Positions 19,168-27,082 of a stretch of 43,438 bases of DNA are shown here, piece after piece. Numbering within the stretch: position 1 is the stretch's first letter; each line of letters begins with the position of its first letter. The notes under the pieces are model-generated. The model saw only the letters and a list, made by a program, of their open reading frames with translations. It made no database searches and had not been told where the DNA came from. Position numbers and translations under genes: made by a program. The stretch is from Rhodococcus tibetensis (GTDB lineage: Bacteria > Actinomycetota > Actinomycetes > Mycobacteriales > Mycobacteriaceae): the NCBI RefSeq assembly GCF_024438035.1, contig NZ_JANFQF010000032.1, positions 1 through 43,438 of the forward strand, in the 5' to 3' direction.

Positions 19168-19196
19168 CGATGTGCCGTGCGGCGCAGGGCACATCG
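19168..19196. repeat. 9-bp perfect inverted repeat between csbD relic and desaturase gene
   Basis: CGATGTGCC (19168-19176) and GGCACATCG (19188-19196) are exact reverse complements with 11 nt between. On the minus strand it lies 17 nt after the csbD relic stop and 118 nt before the desaturase start, so it may be a terminator of the former (no T-run) or an operator for the latter. Confidence 0.55.
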
Positions 19197-19212
19197 GCAG
19201 GGGTGAAAGGGT

Positions 19213-19383
19213 TCAGCGTTTGAACGCGTCCGCGATCTTCGCGCCGGACTGCTCGAGGTTGCCCTCGGCCTGATCAACACCGGCCTGCGGCTTCGAGGTT
19301 GTGGGTGGCTATGCCGAACGCCCCTTCTTCACCGAACCCTTCGCGGCCTCGGCCGTATGCGCAACCTTCTTACCCATACTCAT
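19213..19383 (-). pseudogene. csbD-like stress protein gene, frameshifted
   Basis: From ATG 19383 (AGAGGAAG upstream) the minus strand reads MSMGKKVAHTAEAAKGSVKK and then a TAG stop at 19309-19311. Further on, other frames give ATHNLEAAG and then VDQAEGNLEQSGAKIADAFK ending with Arg-stop at 19213. Together these are the start, middle and end of a roughly 58-residue CsbD-family protein, a small general-stress protein common in Rhodococcus. At least two indels are needed to restore the frame, so the gene is dead unless the sequence has errors here. Confidence 0.7.
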
Positions 19384-19459
19384 GGCGGGTTCTTCTTCCT
19401 CTGGTGTCTCGCCCGGCGCGGACTCGTCGGTTGAAGACGATCGCGGTTTCAACCGCCGG

Positions 19460-19924
19460 TCAATGTGTGACGCCGTGGCTGGTGGCAACTCGATCCGCGC
19501 GGTGGCCGAACGGATGCCGCCAGTCACGTCGCCCATCCCGCTGGTCACGGGGATTTGTTGCGTGTGGCGTCCTGTCGCCTGTGTCCGGGTCCGTGGCGAC
19601 CATGTCGCGCTGCTCGGCTAGGCGGTCCCGGTCCTGGTAGGCGTCCGCTGTCTCCTGACGAGAATCCTTCAGGTCGTGGCGAGCGAGGCGGCCGCGACGG
19701 GCGGTCCGTCGAGCCCCGGCCAGCAGCAGGCTCAGTCCGAGTAGGCCGACTGCGCCGACGACGATGCCGTAGAGAAATAGGGTTCCGGTGGAGCCGGTGA
19801 CGTGATACCCGAACACGGCGAAATCGTCGGTCAGCGCGTGCCCGTCGCCGCTGTTGGTCAACACGCCCGCGAGGCCGATTATCACGGCGGCGAGCAGAAT
19901 GACGAGTCCGAAGATGATGATCAT
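19460..19924 (-). CDS. Small two-helix membrane protein, function unknown
   Basis: 154 residues. Two strong transmembrane helices (about 1-23 and 47-68) flank an outward loop with DGHALTDDFAVFGYHVTGST; a highly charged cytoplasmic tail (RRTARRGRLARHDLKDSRQE, then DRDRLAEQRD) follows. The ATG at 19924 has GGGAGG ahead of it. The last 40 residues are Arg/Asp/His-rich and of lower coding quality, and the neighbouring csbD relic is damaged, so the true end may lie earlier. It is divergent from the TetR gene across a palindrome-rich 116-nt gap and is a likely target of that regulator. Confidence 0.6.
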   Translation of the reverse strand: MIIIFGLVILLAAVIIGLAGVLTNSGDGHALTDDFAVFGYHVTGSTGTLFLYGIVVGAVGLLGLSLLLAGARRTARRGRLARHDLKDSRQETADAYQDRDRLAEQRDMVATDPDTGDRTPHATNPRDQRDGRRDWRHPFGHRADRVATSHGVTH

Positions 19925-19939
19925 GGCGGCCTCCCGGGC

Positions 19940-20012
19940 CTACGTTGTAGTACCCAGTCAACTCCTGAGCGCACAGGTTGTCAACGGTGTAGGACTACGC
20001 TTTAGGCCTACA
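19940..20012. promoter_or_regulatory. Palindrome cluster in the membrane-protein/tetR divergent promoter
   Basis: Within 73 nt lie CTAC-GTT-GTAG (19940-19950), GTAG-GA-CTAC (19989-19998), the 8-bp palindrome TAGGCCTA (20003-20010), and a wider dyad TGTAGG-N13-CCTACA (19988-20012). All share the GTAG/CTAC core. TetR-family repressors usually bind such palindromes in the promoter they share with a divergent gene. Confidence 0.5.
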
Positions 20013-20040
20013 GTAGAGGAAGAGCGAAAAGGAGTTTGTG

Positions 20041-20760
20041 ATGGCGAAGGTGCCCGCTCGTCGCACGGCCGACCCCGCCGAAAACGGTTCAGAAAGTGGT
20101 TCGCTGACCAGGGATCTGATCCTTTCGTGCGCGCTCGATATTCTCGACCGCGACGGCATCGACGGACTCACGATGCGCCGCCTCGGCAAGGCCCTCGGCC
20201 GGGACCCGATGACCCTGTACAGGCACGCGCCGAACAAGGCCGCCCTCCTCGACGGCATCGCCGAAATCGTCCTCGAGCAACTCGTCGTCGATACCGAGGA
20301 CGGTGACTGGGTAACCCAACTACGTACCGTCGCCCGGAGCTTCCGCCGTCTGGCGCTCGATCATCCCCACGTCGTCCCGTTGCTGGTCACAAGGCCTCTG
20401 GCGACGCCCCTCGGGCTGCGGCCGCTGGGAAGTCTGCGCCCGCTCGAGAACATCCTCAGGTTGCTCACCCGTGCCGGCTTCACCGGCGCCGACGCCCTGC
20501 ACGTCTATCGGGCCTTGTTCGGCTTCCTGCACGGTCATGTCCTCAACGAACTACAGGAACTTGTCGAACAGCCCGATGAAACCGACGACCTGCTGCGCCT
20601 GGGACTGCACCGGCTACCTATCGGCGACTTCCCGCTCTTGCGCGGTCTCGCGCCGGTCCTGGCCGCCTACGACGGCGCCGCCGAACTCGAACGCGGCCTC
20701 GACATCCTCTTCTCCGGCCTGACCGCAACACAGACCTCGGCAGCTCAGCCCCTGCGGTGA
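20041..20760 (+). CDS. TetR/AcrR-family transcriptional regulator
   Basis: 239 residues from ATG 20041 with AAAAGGAG 6 nt before it. After a charged 20-residue head comes the TetR helix-turn-helix (LILSCALDILDRDGIDGLTM, then RRLGKALGRDPMTLYRHAPN, about 24-71). The C-terminal ligand domain resembles the TetR_C group seen in tetracycline-type repressors (FRRLALDHPHVVPLLVTRPL; YRALFGFLHGHVLNELQEL). It probably represses the divergent small membrane protein and itself through the palindromes at 19940-20012. The ligand is unknown. Confidence 0.85.
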   Translation: MAKVPARRTADPAENGSESGSLTRDLILSCALDILDRDGIDGLTMRRLGKALGRDPMTLYRHAPNKAALLDGIAEIVLEQLVVDTEDGDWVTQLRTVARSFRRLALDHPHVVPLLVTRPLATPLGLRPLGSLRPLENILRLLTRAGFTGADALHVYRALFGFLHGHVLNELQELVEQPDETDDLLRLGLHRLPIGDFPLLRGLAPVLAAYDGAAELERGLDILFSGLTATQTSAAQPLR

Positions 20761-20991
20761 GCTGAACCCGATAGCGTCTGAAATCCCTGGTCAACCGGTT
20801 CCAAAATTTCTATAGTCGCGGCTGTAGACATTGAGGCATCTCCGTTGTAGAGTTCCTGTCGTTGCAAGGAAAGAGTTCACGAGGTGCGGGAGAGAATGAA
20901 CTGCCCGCAGAGAAGTACCGCAAGACACGGGCGTGACGGGGCAAGAGTTGATGTGAGTGTGTGAGGCCCCGGCACATCCGGAAAAAGTGCA

Positions 20992-21432
20992 GTGAACAAG
21001 GAAGTGAAAACCGCTCCGGCCCCCGGTGCCTCACGGCGCCGGGGGCCCTGTCCGTGTGAAAGGTGTTATCCCATTCAGGACGATTCACCCGACCGCAACC
21101 CGGCCGGGAAGCTCGACGACGAGGACTACCCGGCCTACAGCATGGGCCACGCCGCCGAGATCCTCGGCGTGACACAGGCATTCCTCCGCAGCCTCGACGC
21201 CGCGAAGCTGCTCACCCCCGGACGCTCCGAGGGCGGCCACCGCCGCTACTCCCGATACCAGCTCCGGCTCGCCGCCCGAGCCCGCGAACTGATCGACCAG
21301 GGCACGGCACTCGATTCCGCGTGCCGCATCATCATCCTCGAAGACCAACTCGCCGAGGCCCGACGCATCAACGCCGAACTCCAGCACACCCACCGCCCGT
21401 TGACGGGCGGGCCCGGCCCTGCACTCGGCTGA
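20992..21432 (+). CDS. MerR-like helix-turn-helix regulator (BldC/HspR-like fold)
   Basis: 146 residues from GTG 20992. A head with CPCERCYP (a possible metal- or redox-sensing Cys cluster, Cys20/22/25) precedes a MerR-type winged helix: YSMGHAAEILGVTQAFLRSL, then GRSEGGHRRYSRYQLRLAAR (about 49-95). A short coiled helix (IIILEDQLAEARRINAELQ) follows and there is no ligand domain. Such one-domain MerR proteins in actinobacteria act as developmental or stress regulators. GTG 21004 is an alternative start. The 231-nt upstream gap has TTGAGG and TAGAGT-like elements but no certain promoter. Confidence 0.7.
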   Translation: MNKEVKTAPAPGASRRRGPCPCERCYPIQDDSPDRNPAGKLDDEDYPAYSMGHAAEILGVTQAFLRSLDAAKLLTPGRSEGGHRRYSRYQLRLAARARELIDQGTALDSACRIIILEDQLAEARRINAELQHTHRPLTGGPGPALG

Positions 21433-21570
21433 AAACACCACCGACCCTTGCCGAATGCCAATCGAGGTCGCCGGCCAGGTCGCATTCATGGGGTCTGACA
21501 GGTGTCGTTTCTGTTCGGGCGATGGCGACGGCGCTCCGTCAGGAGGGTTGCGTCGCCGGAATTAAGGCGC

Positions 21571-21777
21571 TCAGACTTCGACGGCGGTGCCGCAGATGCC
21601 ACATTCCTCTAGCTGCCGGCGCTGCCAGCGTGCGAGCGGAACGAAGAACAATGTGAACTGCTTGAATTCCCGCATCCGTGCCCACTGGGTGGTGTTGTGG
21701 CAGTGCGGGCACGTTCGGGTCTGCCCCGAGCCAAGGTGTTGCCGCTTGGTGCCGTAGCCGAATAGAAAGAACACCAC
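21571..21777 (-). CDS. Zinc-ribbon domain protein
   Basis: 68 residues. Two CxxC knuckles, Cys23/Cys26 (RTCPHCHN) and Cys59/Cys62 (EECGICGT), hold a predicted zinc-ribbon, with a conserved middle WARMREFKQFTLFFVPLARW and an N-terminal hydrophobic MVFFLFGYGTK stretch. Small proteins of this type are common in actinobacteria and have no assigned role. The larger overlapping minus-strand frame to 22063 is in another phase and is a shadow. About 220 nt upstream, shared with the methyltransferase gene, contain only the direct repeat CGATCGGAGA (near 21948 and 21981). Confidence 0.8.
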   Translation of the reverse strand: MVFFLFGYGTKRQHLGSGQTRTCPHCHNTTQWARMREFKQFTLFFVPLARWQRRQLEECGICGTAVEV

Positions 21778-21998
21778 GCCAGCATAGAGCGATCGTCAGT
21801 AGACGGTCATCGGTTGGCAATACCCGATCGATGTTGCGGCACTCCTCGGGCTGCACGGCTACGACGTAGCAGACCGTTGCGACAGTGCCGCCGCCGCTCG
21901 GGGTGCGGTGAGTCGCACCCAAGGGTTCCTTGTTCCGCTCCTCTCTCGATCGGAGACTTCGGTGCGTCGGAGAAAACCCAGCGATCGGAGAAGACACC

Positions 21999-22781
21999 AT
22001 GGCCGAGACGGTCGAAGCACCGCGGGCGCCGCACACACCTGCGGTCGTCCGCACCCTGGTCACCGGGTACGGAGTGGTCGTCTACGCCACATTCCTGGTC
22101 GTGTTCCTGTACGCGATCGGATGGGTCGAGGGCCTCGTCGTGCCTGACACGATCAACGATGGTCCCGACGCTCCCGTCGCGATCGCCGTGGTCATCGACG
22201 TGGCGCTACTGACGGTCTTCGCCATGCAGCATTCGGTGATGGCCAGGCCCTGGTTCAAGAAACGATGGACCAGGATCGTCCCCCAGTCGATGGAGCGCTC
22301 GACATACGTATTGTTCGCCACGGCGGCGCTGGCGCTGCTGATGTGGCAGTGGCGTCCGTTACCCGGGCACATCTGGAATGTGGAGGTCACCTGGGTCCGC
22401 GTCGCACTGTATGCCGTGTCACTCGGCGGATGGGCCCTGGTGCTGGCAGCGACGTTCGCCATCGACCACTTCGATTTGTTCGGGCTGCGCCAGGTGCTGC
22501 GGAATCAGAGCGGAAAGTCGGCTCTTCCCAGTCGCTTTCGGACACCGATGCTGTACCGGGTGATCCGGCACCCGCTGTACGCCGGTTTCGTGATCGCGTT
22601 CTGGGTGGCGCCGACGATGACCTGGGGCCGATTGTTGTTCGCTGTCGGAACCACCGGATTCATCCTGGTGGCGGTGCGCTTCGAGGAGCATGACCTCGTC
22701 GATACGTTCGGTGACGACTATCGCACCTACCGCTCGCGGGTGCCGATGCTCGTCCCGCGGATCGGCTCGCGAGCGCGGTAG
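21999..22781 (+). CDS. mddA: Membrane methyltransferase, MddA-like (methanethiol S-methyltransferase)
   Basis: 260 residues from ATG 21999 (CGGAGAAG upstream). Five or so membrane helices are followed by the C-terminal signature of the ICMT/NnrU/MddA group: YRVIRHPLYAGFVIAFWVAP (with the SAM-linked RHPLY motif) and RFEEHDLVDTFGDDYRTYRS. The middle segment AMQHSVMARPWFKKRWTRIV and FDLFGLRQV are close to what is known for MddA, which methylates methanethiol to dimethyl sulfide with S-adenosylmethionine. That substrate is inferred from resemblance only; other thiol or isoprenyl substrates remain possible. Confidence 0.7.
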   Translation: MAETVEAPRAPHTPAVVRTLVTGYGVVVYATFLVVFLYAIGWVEGLVVPDTINDGPDAPVAIAVVIDVALLTVFAMQHSVMARPWFKKRWTRIVPQSMERSTYVLFATAALALLMWQWRPLPGHIWNVEVTWVRVALYAVSLGGWALVLAATFAIDHFDLFGLRQVLRNQSGKSALPSRFRTPMLYRVIRHPLYAGFVIAFWVAPTMTWGRLLFAVGTTGFILVAVRFEEHDLVDTFGDDYRTYRSRVPMLVPRIGSRAR

Positions 22782-22816
22782 CGTCCTCAGAGGCAGCCGG
22801 CGATGTCGATGGTCTC

Positions 22817-22935
22817 GAGCAGGGCTACGAGCTTTCCTCCCGCGGCCGCATCCCACCGAGACAGTGCAGGCCTTCCGCGACGCGCAGCGGAGAGTGCAAC
22901 CAGCTGGCCGCCTGCGCCCACGTTGCTGTATCTGA
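22817..22935 (+). pseudogene. Fragment of an lsr2 paralogue (DNA-binding end only)
   Basis: The plus strand at 22817-22855 reads EQGYELSSRGRIP, and one frame over from 22852 PTETVQAFRDAQ, stopping at 22935. Joined, these match the Lsr2 C-terminal domain (compare ENGYDISSRGRIPAEVQEAF in the intact gene). The dimerisation domain and start are gone and a frameshift splits what remains. It sits 36 nt after the MddA-like gene. Confidence 0.7.
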
Positions 22936-23381
22936 GCCGCATACAGCGGGGCCAGATTCTGGTTTCGACTCCACCGTGACTCCAGCCTCGAAAATGGTCA
23001 GGCGAAACTGACCATGACAGGCTCACAGGCACCACAGCAGATCAAACTACAAACGCCGCTCCCCGGCGGACACTCCCCGCAGCTGTCCGGCTCGAGGGCT
23101 CGCCAGAATCTCCACAGGACCCGAAATACCCTTGACTCTCCTGAGATTTCGGGCTCACCTGCCCACGGGATGCGCAGCGTTGCGTCGTATGAGCCGCGGC
23201 TCCTTCGCTGCCGTCGAGCCTGTGTAACGGGCCGACGAGAACAGTGCCGAAGCGAACTGATGCCCGCCCTCGCGGCCGTGACGGGGCCTTCTTGCGTTCT
23301 CGGATCCGGTCAGACGATTGATGAAGAATCCCAGACGCTTCGGCATTGAAGCGCCGTGTGTGGCGACGATAGCTTTGCCGT
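22936..23381. other. Gene-free stretch with one hairpin
   Basis: About 450 nt without a convincing gene. Open frames on both strands lack family resemblance, good start signals or coding-like composition. The only structure seen is the hairpin at 22994-23015. TTGACT near 23131 could be part of a promoter. It is probably relic DNA continuing from the lsr2 fragment. Confidence 0.5.
22994..23015. repeat. 8-bp perfect hairpin (ATGGTCAG / CTGACCAT)
   Basis: ATGGTCAG (22994-23001), loop GCGAAA, CTGACCAT (23008-23015). The GCGAAA loop would close as a stable GNRA-like turn in RNA. No T-run follows; function unknown. Confidence 0.5.
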
Positions 23382-24125
23382 ATGAAAACAGTGCTCATCA
23401 CCGGATGCTCCTCAGGCTATGGACTTGCGACCGCGCAGCGGTTCCACCGCGAGGGCTGGAATGTCATCGCCACGATGCGTACGCCCCGTGAGGACGTGCT
23501 GCCGCCGGCCGACCGACTGACCGTCGTGCCGCTTGATGTGACGAATGCAGCGAGCATCGAGGCCGCGGTGGAATCCAGCGGGCCCATCGACGTGCTCGTC
23601 AACAACGCAGGTATCGGCGCGGTAGGGGCGTTCGAGGCAACGCCGATGTCCGTCACGCGAGAATTGTTCGAAACTAACACGTTCGGCGTGATGGCGATGA
23701 CCCAGGCGGTCGTGCCTCAAATGCGCGAACGGCGCGCGGGTGTGGTCGTGAACGTGACCTCCAGCGTGACGCTGACCGCAATGCCACTCGCGGCGGTCTA
23801 TACCGCGAGCAAGATGGCCATCGAAGGATTCACCGCATCGCTGGCGCTGGAACTCGACTACTTCAATGTCCGGGCCAGGCTCGTGGAGCCCGGATATGGT
23901 CCGTCGACGCAATTCACCGCGAACGGGAGTCAACGTATGGAGGGGATGGTCCCCGATGACTACGCGGCGTTCGCAGATCCCATCTTCGCCGCCTTCGGCC
24001 GACCCCGGCCGACCACAACCGCGGAAGACGTCGCCGAGGTGGTCCTACGGGCTGCGAACGACACCTCCGAACAGTTGAGATTCCCGGCTGGGGAAGACGC
24101 GGTGGCGCTGGCCCAGTCCGCCTGA
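23382..24125 (+). CDS. Short-chain dehydrogenase/reductase (classical SDR)
   Basis: 247 residues. The cofactor motif TGCSSGYG (7-14), the NNAG motif in VLVNNAGIGAVG, Ser in NVTSSVTLTAMP and the catalytic YTASK are all present, so the enzyme should be active with NAD(P)(H). The sequence style (GCSSGYGLATAQRFHREGW; FNVRARLVEPGYGPSTQF) matches the SDRs often annotated as ketoreductases or retinol-type dehydrogenases; the substrate is unknown. ATG 23382 begins the conserved strand directly. An AraC regulator follows 46 nt later on the same strand. Confidence 0.85.
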   Translation: MKTVLITGCSSGYGLATAQRFHREGWNVIATMRTPREDVLPPADRLTVVPLDVTNAASIEAAVESSGPIDVLVNNAGIGAVGAFEATPMSVTRELFETNTFGVMAMTQAVVPQMRERRAGVVVNVTSSVTLTAMPLAAVYTASKMAIEGFTASLALELDYFNVRARLVEPGYGPSTQFTANGSQRMEGMVPDDYAAFADPIFAAFGRPRPTTTAEDVAEVVLRAANDTSEQLRFPAGEDAVALAQSA

Positions 24126-24171
24126 GGCAAATCGCGAAGCGGGGGTGGCGGGTCTTGGGTAGCTTGACGGT

Positions 24172-25119
24172 GTGCAGACACGCCGCTCCGAGGATGTGGA
24201 GCCGTCCCCCGCCGACCGCCTGGGTCCGGTCGAAATGCTGATCTCCCTACTGCGTCCCAGGACGGTCTCGTCGAAGATCATCAGCGGAGCCGGCGAATGG
24301 AGTGTGCGCAAACCGCGGTATGCAGATCCGGCATTCTGCCTGATGCTCGAAGGCGCATGCCTGCTTTCGCTCGACGGACTCGACACGATCGAACTCCAGC
24401 GTGGCGATTTCCTTCTCCTTCCCGATATGCCCGGATTCGTCCTCGCCAGCGGACACGACGTCGAACCGACCGTCCTGCCACTGGAGCCGCAGGCCAGGGA
24501 AACGCGCCACGGCAGCGGTGAAGGCACCGTCACGATGAGCATGCTCGGCGGGTACTTCCGATTCGAGCCTGCGAATGCGTCCCTTCTTGCGCCACTGTTG
24601 CCGCGCGTCGTTCTGGTTCGCCGGAATGAACCGAGAGCAACGCGACTGCACCGGATCGTCGAGCTCATCGCTGACGAGGCAGACTCAGAGGCGCCCAACG
24701 GCTTGATTCTCGAACGGCTTGTCGAAGTGCTGTTGGTCGAGGCGATGCGACTGCGCACCGCGCCGGCACCGGGTGCGGAGCGCGGTTTGATCGCGGGACT
24801 GTCAGACCCCGCGCTGGCTCCGGCGTTGCGCGCAATGCACGCCGACCTGGCGTACGGCTGGACTGTCGAGCGCCTCGCGCGGGAGGCGAGCGTCTCGCGG
24901 GCGGTCTTCGCGGAAAGATTCAGCCGCGCAGTGGGTATGCCGCCCATGCAGTACCTGCTCCATTGGCGCATGACTGCCGCGAAGGACATGCTCCGGGCCG
25001 AGAGCCTGTCGATGACCGAGGTGGCGCGGCGCGTCGGATATCAATCGGCAACCGCATTCACCAACGCTTTCACACGACTTACCGGGAACTCACCGAGGAA
25101 GTTCGCGAGGTCCGAGTGA
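24172..25119 (+). CDS. AraC-family regulator with N-terminal cupin
   Basis: 315 residues from GTG 24172. Residues about 15-200 form a cupin-6-type sensing domain (WSVRKPRYADPAFCLMLEGA; LQRGDFLLLPDMPGFVLAS), and the C-terminal 100 residues carry two AraC helix-turn-helices (VERLAREASVSRAVFAERFS; MTEVARRVGYQSATAFTNAF, ending FTRLTGNSPRKF). Regulators of this cupin type commonly control a neighbouring SDR gene, here the one 46 nt upstream in the same direction, so the pair may be one unit. 231 nt downstream to selO are gene-free. Confidence 0.85.
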   Translation: MQTRRSEDVEPSPADRLGPVEMLISLLRPRTVSSKIISGAGEWSVRKPRYADPAFCLMLEGACLLSLDGLDTIELQRGDFLLLPDMPGFVLASGHDVEPTVLPLEPQARETRHGSGEGTVTMSMLGGYFRFEPANASLLAPLLPRVVLVRRNEPRATRLHRIVELIADEADSEAPNGLILERLVEVLLVEAMRLRTAPAPGAERGLIAGLSDPALAPALRAMHADLAYGWTVERLAREASVSRAVFAERFSRAVGMPPMQYLLHWRMTAAKDMLRAESLSMTEVARRVGYQSATAFTNAFTRLTGNSPRKFARSE

Positions 25120-25350
25120 CACGCTGCACCGCAGTTGGAAACCGCCGAGAACTTCCGGTCCTGTGAATAATTCAGCACTATCGTGCATCCGCCAGAACTC
25201 GATGATTTCCTCGGAAGCTGACCTTCTCGCCACGGCATCATCGATGTCATCGGGGCTCGTCGGAGGATGCAGGATGCAACGGAGGTCTACCGAGGGCGAC
25301 GGGCCGAGGGGCCCTGGGCGACGCGCCGGGCCCGAAATCGTGCGCCCAAC

Positions 25351-26862
25351 TCATGTGCCGCAGAACGTTTGGAAGGTCGTACCGAATGAGCGCGGTGCGG
25401 GTGTGGTGTAGTCGGACCACTCGTCGCGGCGGTCGAACGGATGCGTGACGACCTCCAGCAGCTTCTCGAACGGGGCGAGCTCACCGTCGGTCGCGGCGCG
25501 CAATGCAGCGTCGAGCTGATGATTGCGCGGGATGTACAGCGGGTTGACGCGGTCCATCGCGTCCGCCGTCTCCGCTGCCCCGCGACCATGCTTCGTCAGG
25601 GTGCCGCGCCAGCGTTCCAACCATGGCTCGATGCGCTCGCGAGGCATGAGGCCGTCGAGGGACGTCGAATTTCCGCGTAGTTCATCCGCGAGAGCACGGA
25701 AGCTACCCGTCCAGTCGGCACCGTGTTCCTCCATCAGGGTCAGCAGGTCGTCGACCAGTGCTCGATCGATGAGCTTGCCGGCCACACCGAGCTTTGCCGA
25801 CATACCGGCCGCGTAGTGGCTGTCGTAACGCTCGTCGAAGGTATCGAGGACTGCCGAGACCGCGGCAATCGCGTCATCCGGCGTGGTATCGATCAGTGTG
25901 AGCAGCGTTTCCGCGAAACGCGCTAGGTTCCACTTCATGGCAGCGGGCTGGTTGCCGAACGCATAGCGGCCGCCGTGGTCGATCGAACTGAACACTGCGG
26001 CCGGGTCGAACGCGTCGAGGAAGGCGCACGGACCGTAGTCGATGGTCTCCCCGGAAATGGTCGTGTTGTCGGTGTTCATCACCCCGTGCACGAAACCGGT
26101 GAGCATCCACCTCGCCACCAGTGACGCCTGCGCCTCGACCACCGCCTCGAAGAACGCCAGGTAGCGGTCGCTCTCGAGCTTCACCGGCAGCCCGGTCAGC
26201 TCCGGGTAGTGGCGGGCTATCGCGTAGTCGGCGAGCGGCTGTAAGACCTCGCCCTGTCGGACCGCGTATTCGAAGGTGCCCACCCGCAAGTGACTGGCCG
26301 CGACCCGTGCGAGGACGGCACCGGGCTCGGCGCCGTATCGGCGAACGAGCTGGCCCGTCGCGACCACCGACAGCGCGCGCGTAGTGGGGATGCCGAGGGA
26401 ATGAATGGCCTCGCTGACCAGGTATTCGCGCAGCATCGGGCCGACAACCGCGAACCCGTCGCCGCCCCGCGAGAAGGGTGTGCGCCCAGAACCCTTGAGA
26501 TGCAGATCCACTCGCTGACCATCGCTGTTCGCCAGTTCGCCGAGCAGCAACGCTCGACCATCCCCGAGGAGCGGTGCGTACCCACCGAACTGATGGCCCG
26601 CATACGCCATCGCCACCGGCTTGGCCCCGGCCGGCGCTGTCGATCCGGACAGGATGCCGACCCCGTCCTCGCTACGCAGTGTCGCTGCGTCCAACTTCAG
26701 CGTCGCCGCGAGCTGCTCGTTGAGCACGAGCAACTTGGGGTCAGGCGCATGAGTGCCCTGCCACGGCACCGTCAGGGCGCCCAGCTCGTCGGCAAAAGTG
26801 CTCTCGAGGCCGGCCACCGCGGTGTTCGTGCCCACCGAGGGATCTGGGATTGCAGCCATCAT
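25351..26862 (-). CDS. selO: Protein adenylyltransferase SelO (YdiU/UPF0061)
   Basis: 503 residues. The pseudokinase-fold AMP transferase motifs are visible: AYAGHQFGGYAPLLGDGRAL, LHLKGSGRTPFSRGGDG, LREYLVSEAIHSLGIPTTRA and the metal site segment GVMNTDNTTISGETIDYGPC. It transfers AMP from ATP to Ser/Thr/Tyr of target proteins and is linked to redox stress. The protein ends Phe-Cys-Gly-Thr; Cys501, third from the end, is the position occupied by selenocysteine in animal SelO, and the codon here is TGC, not TGA. Paired ATGs at 26862/26859 are the likely start; the frame is open further up without conserved sequence. Divergent from the acetoin operon. Confidence 0.92.
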   Translation of the reverse strand: MMAAIPDPSVGTNTAVAGLESTFADELGALTVPWQGTHAPDPKLLVLNEQLAATLKLDAATLRSEDGVGILSGSTAPAGAKPVAMAYAGHQFGGYAPLLGDGRALLLGELANSDGQRVDLHLKGSGRTPFSRGGDGFAVVGPMLREYLVSEAIHSLGIPTTRALSVVATGQLVRRYGAEPGAVLARVAASHLRVGTFEYAVRQGEVLQPLADYAIARHYPELTGLPVKLESDRYLAFFEAVVEAQASLVARWMLTGFVHGVMNTDNTTISGETIDYGPCAFLDAFDPAAVFSSIDHGGRYAFGNQPAAMKWNLARFAETLLTLIDTTPDDAIAAVSAVLDTFDERYDSHYAAGMSAKLGVAGKLIDRALVDDLLTLMEEHGADWTGSFRALADELRGNSTSLDGLMPRERIEPWLERWRGTLTKHGRGAAETADAMDRVNPLYIPRNHQLDAALRAATDGELAPFEKLLEVVTHPFDRRDEWSDYTTPAPRSFGTTFQTFCGT

Positions 26863-26928
26863 TCGAGGGTAACCAACGGCGGTGTTCGAGGTTCGGGTCC
26901 GGCGCGTCGTCCGGCTGCGGCGTACTGA

Positions 26929-26990
26929 TTGCAATCGGCTGCAACCTTTATTGCGTGTGTCATATCGCCCTACATTCATGACCCGGGTCA
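26929..26990. promoter_or_regulatory. Candidate operators in the acoA/selO divergent promoter
   Basis: TTGCA-N6-TGCAA (26929-26944) and the 12-bp perfect palindrome TGACCCGGGTCA (26979-26990) lie between the divergent starts. The second is about 92 nt before the acoA ATG. Arms GTGTGTCAT (26955-26963) and its partial mirror in ATGACCCGGGTCACAC add a wider dyad. These are candidate AcoR or other activator sites; a -10 such as TACATT (26971-26976) is close by. Confidence 0.45.
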
Positions 26991-27082
26991 CACGAGCCAC
27001 GAGGCAACAAGAGGTTGGACCGTCGTCGTAATCGTAGGTGGGCCCAGCACAGAGGTCCCAATGGAGAAAACAGAGGAGAGCA

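Noticed and set aside
23042..23401. 119-codon minus-strand open frame and the opposing 111-codon plus-strand frame
   Set aside because: Neither resembles a protein family or has a ribosome site; they overlap each other and the SDR promoter.
25351..25360. Possible selenocysteine codon in SelO
   Set aside because: The third-last codon is TGC (Cys); the TGA is a normal stop and there is no SECIS-like hairpin.
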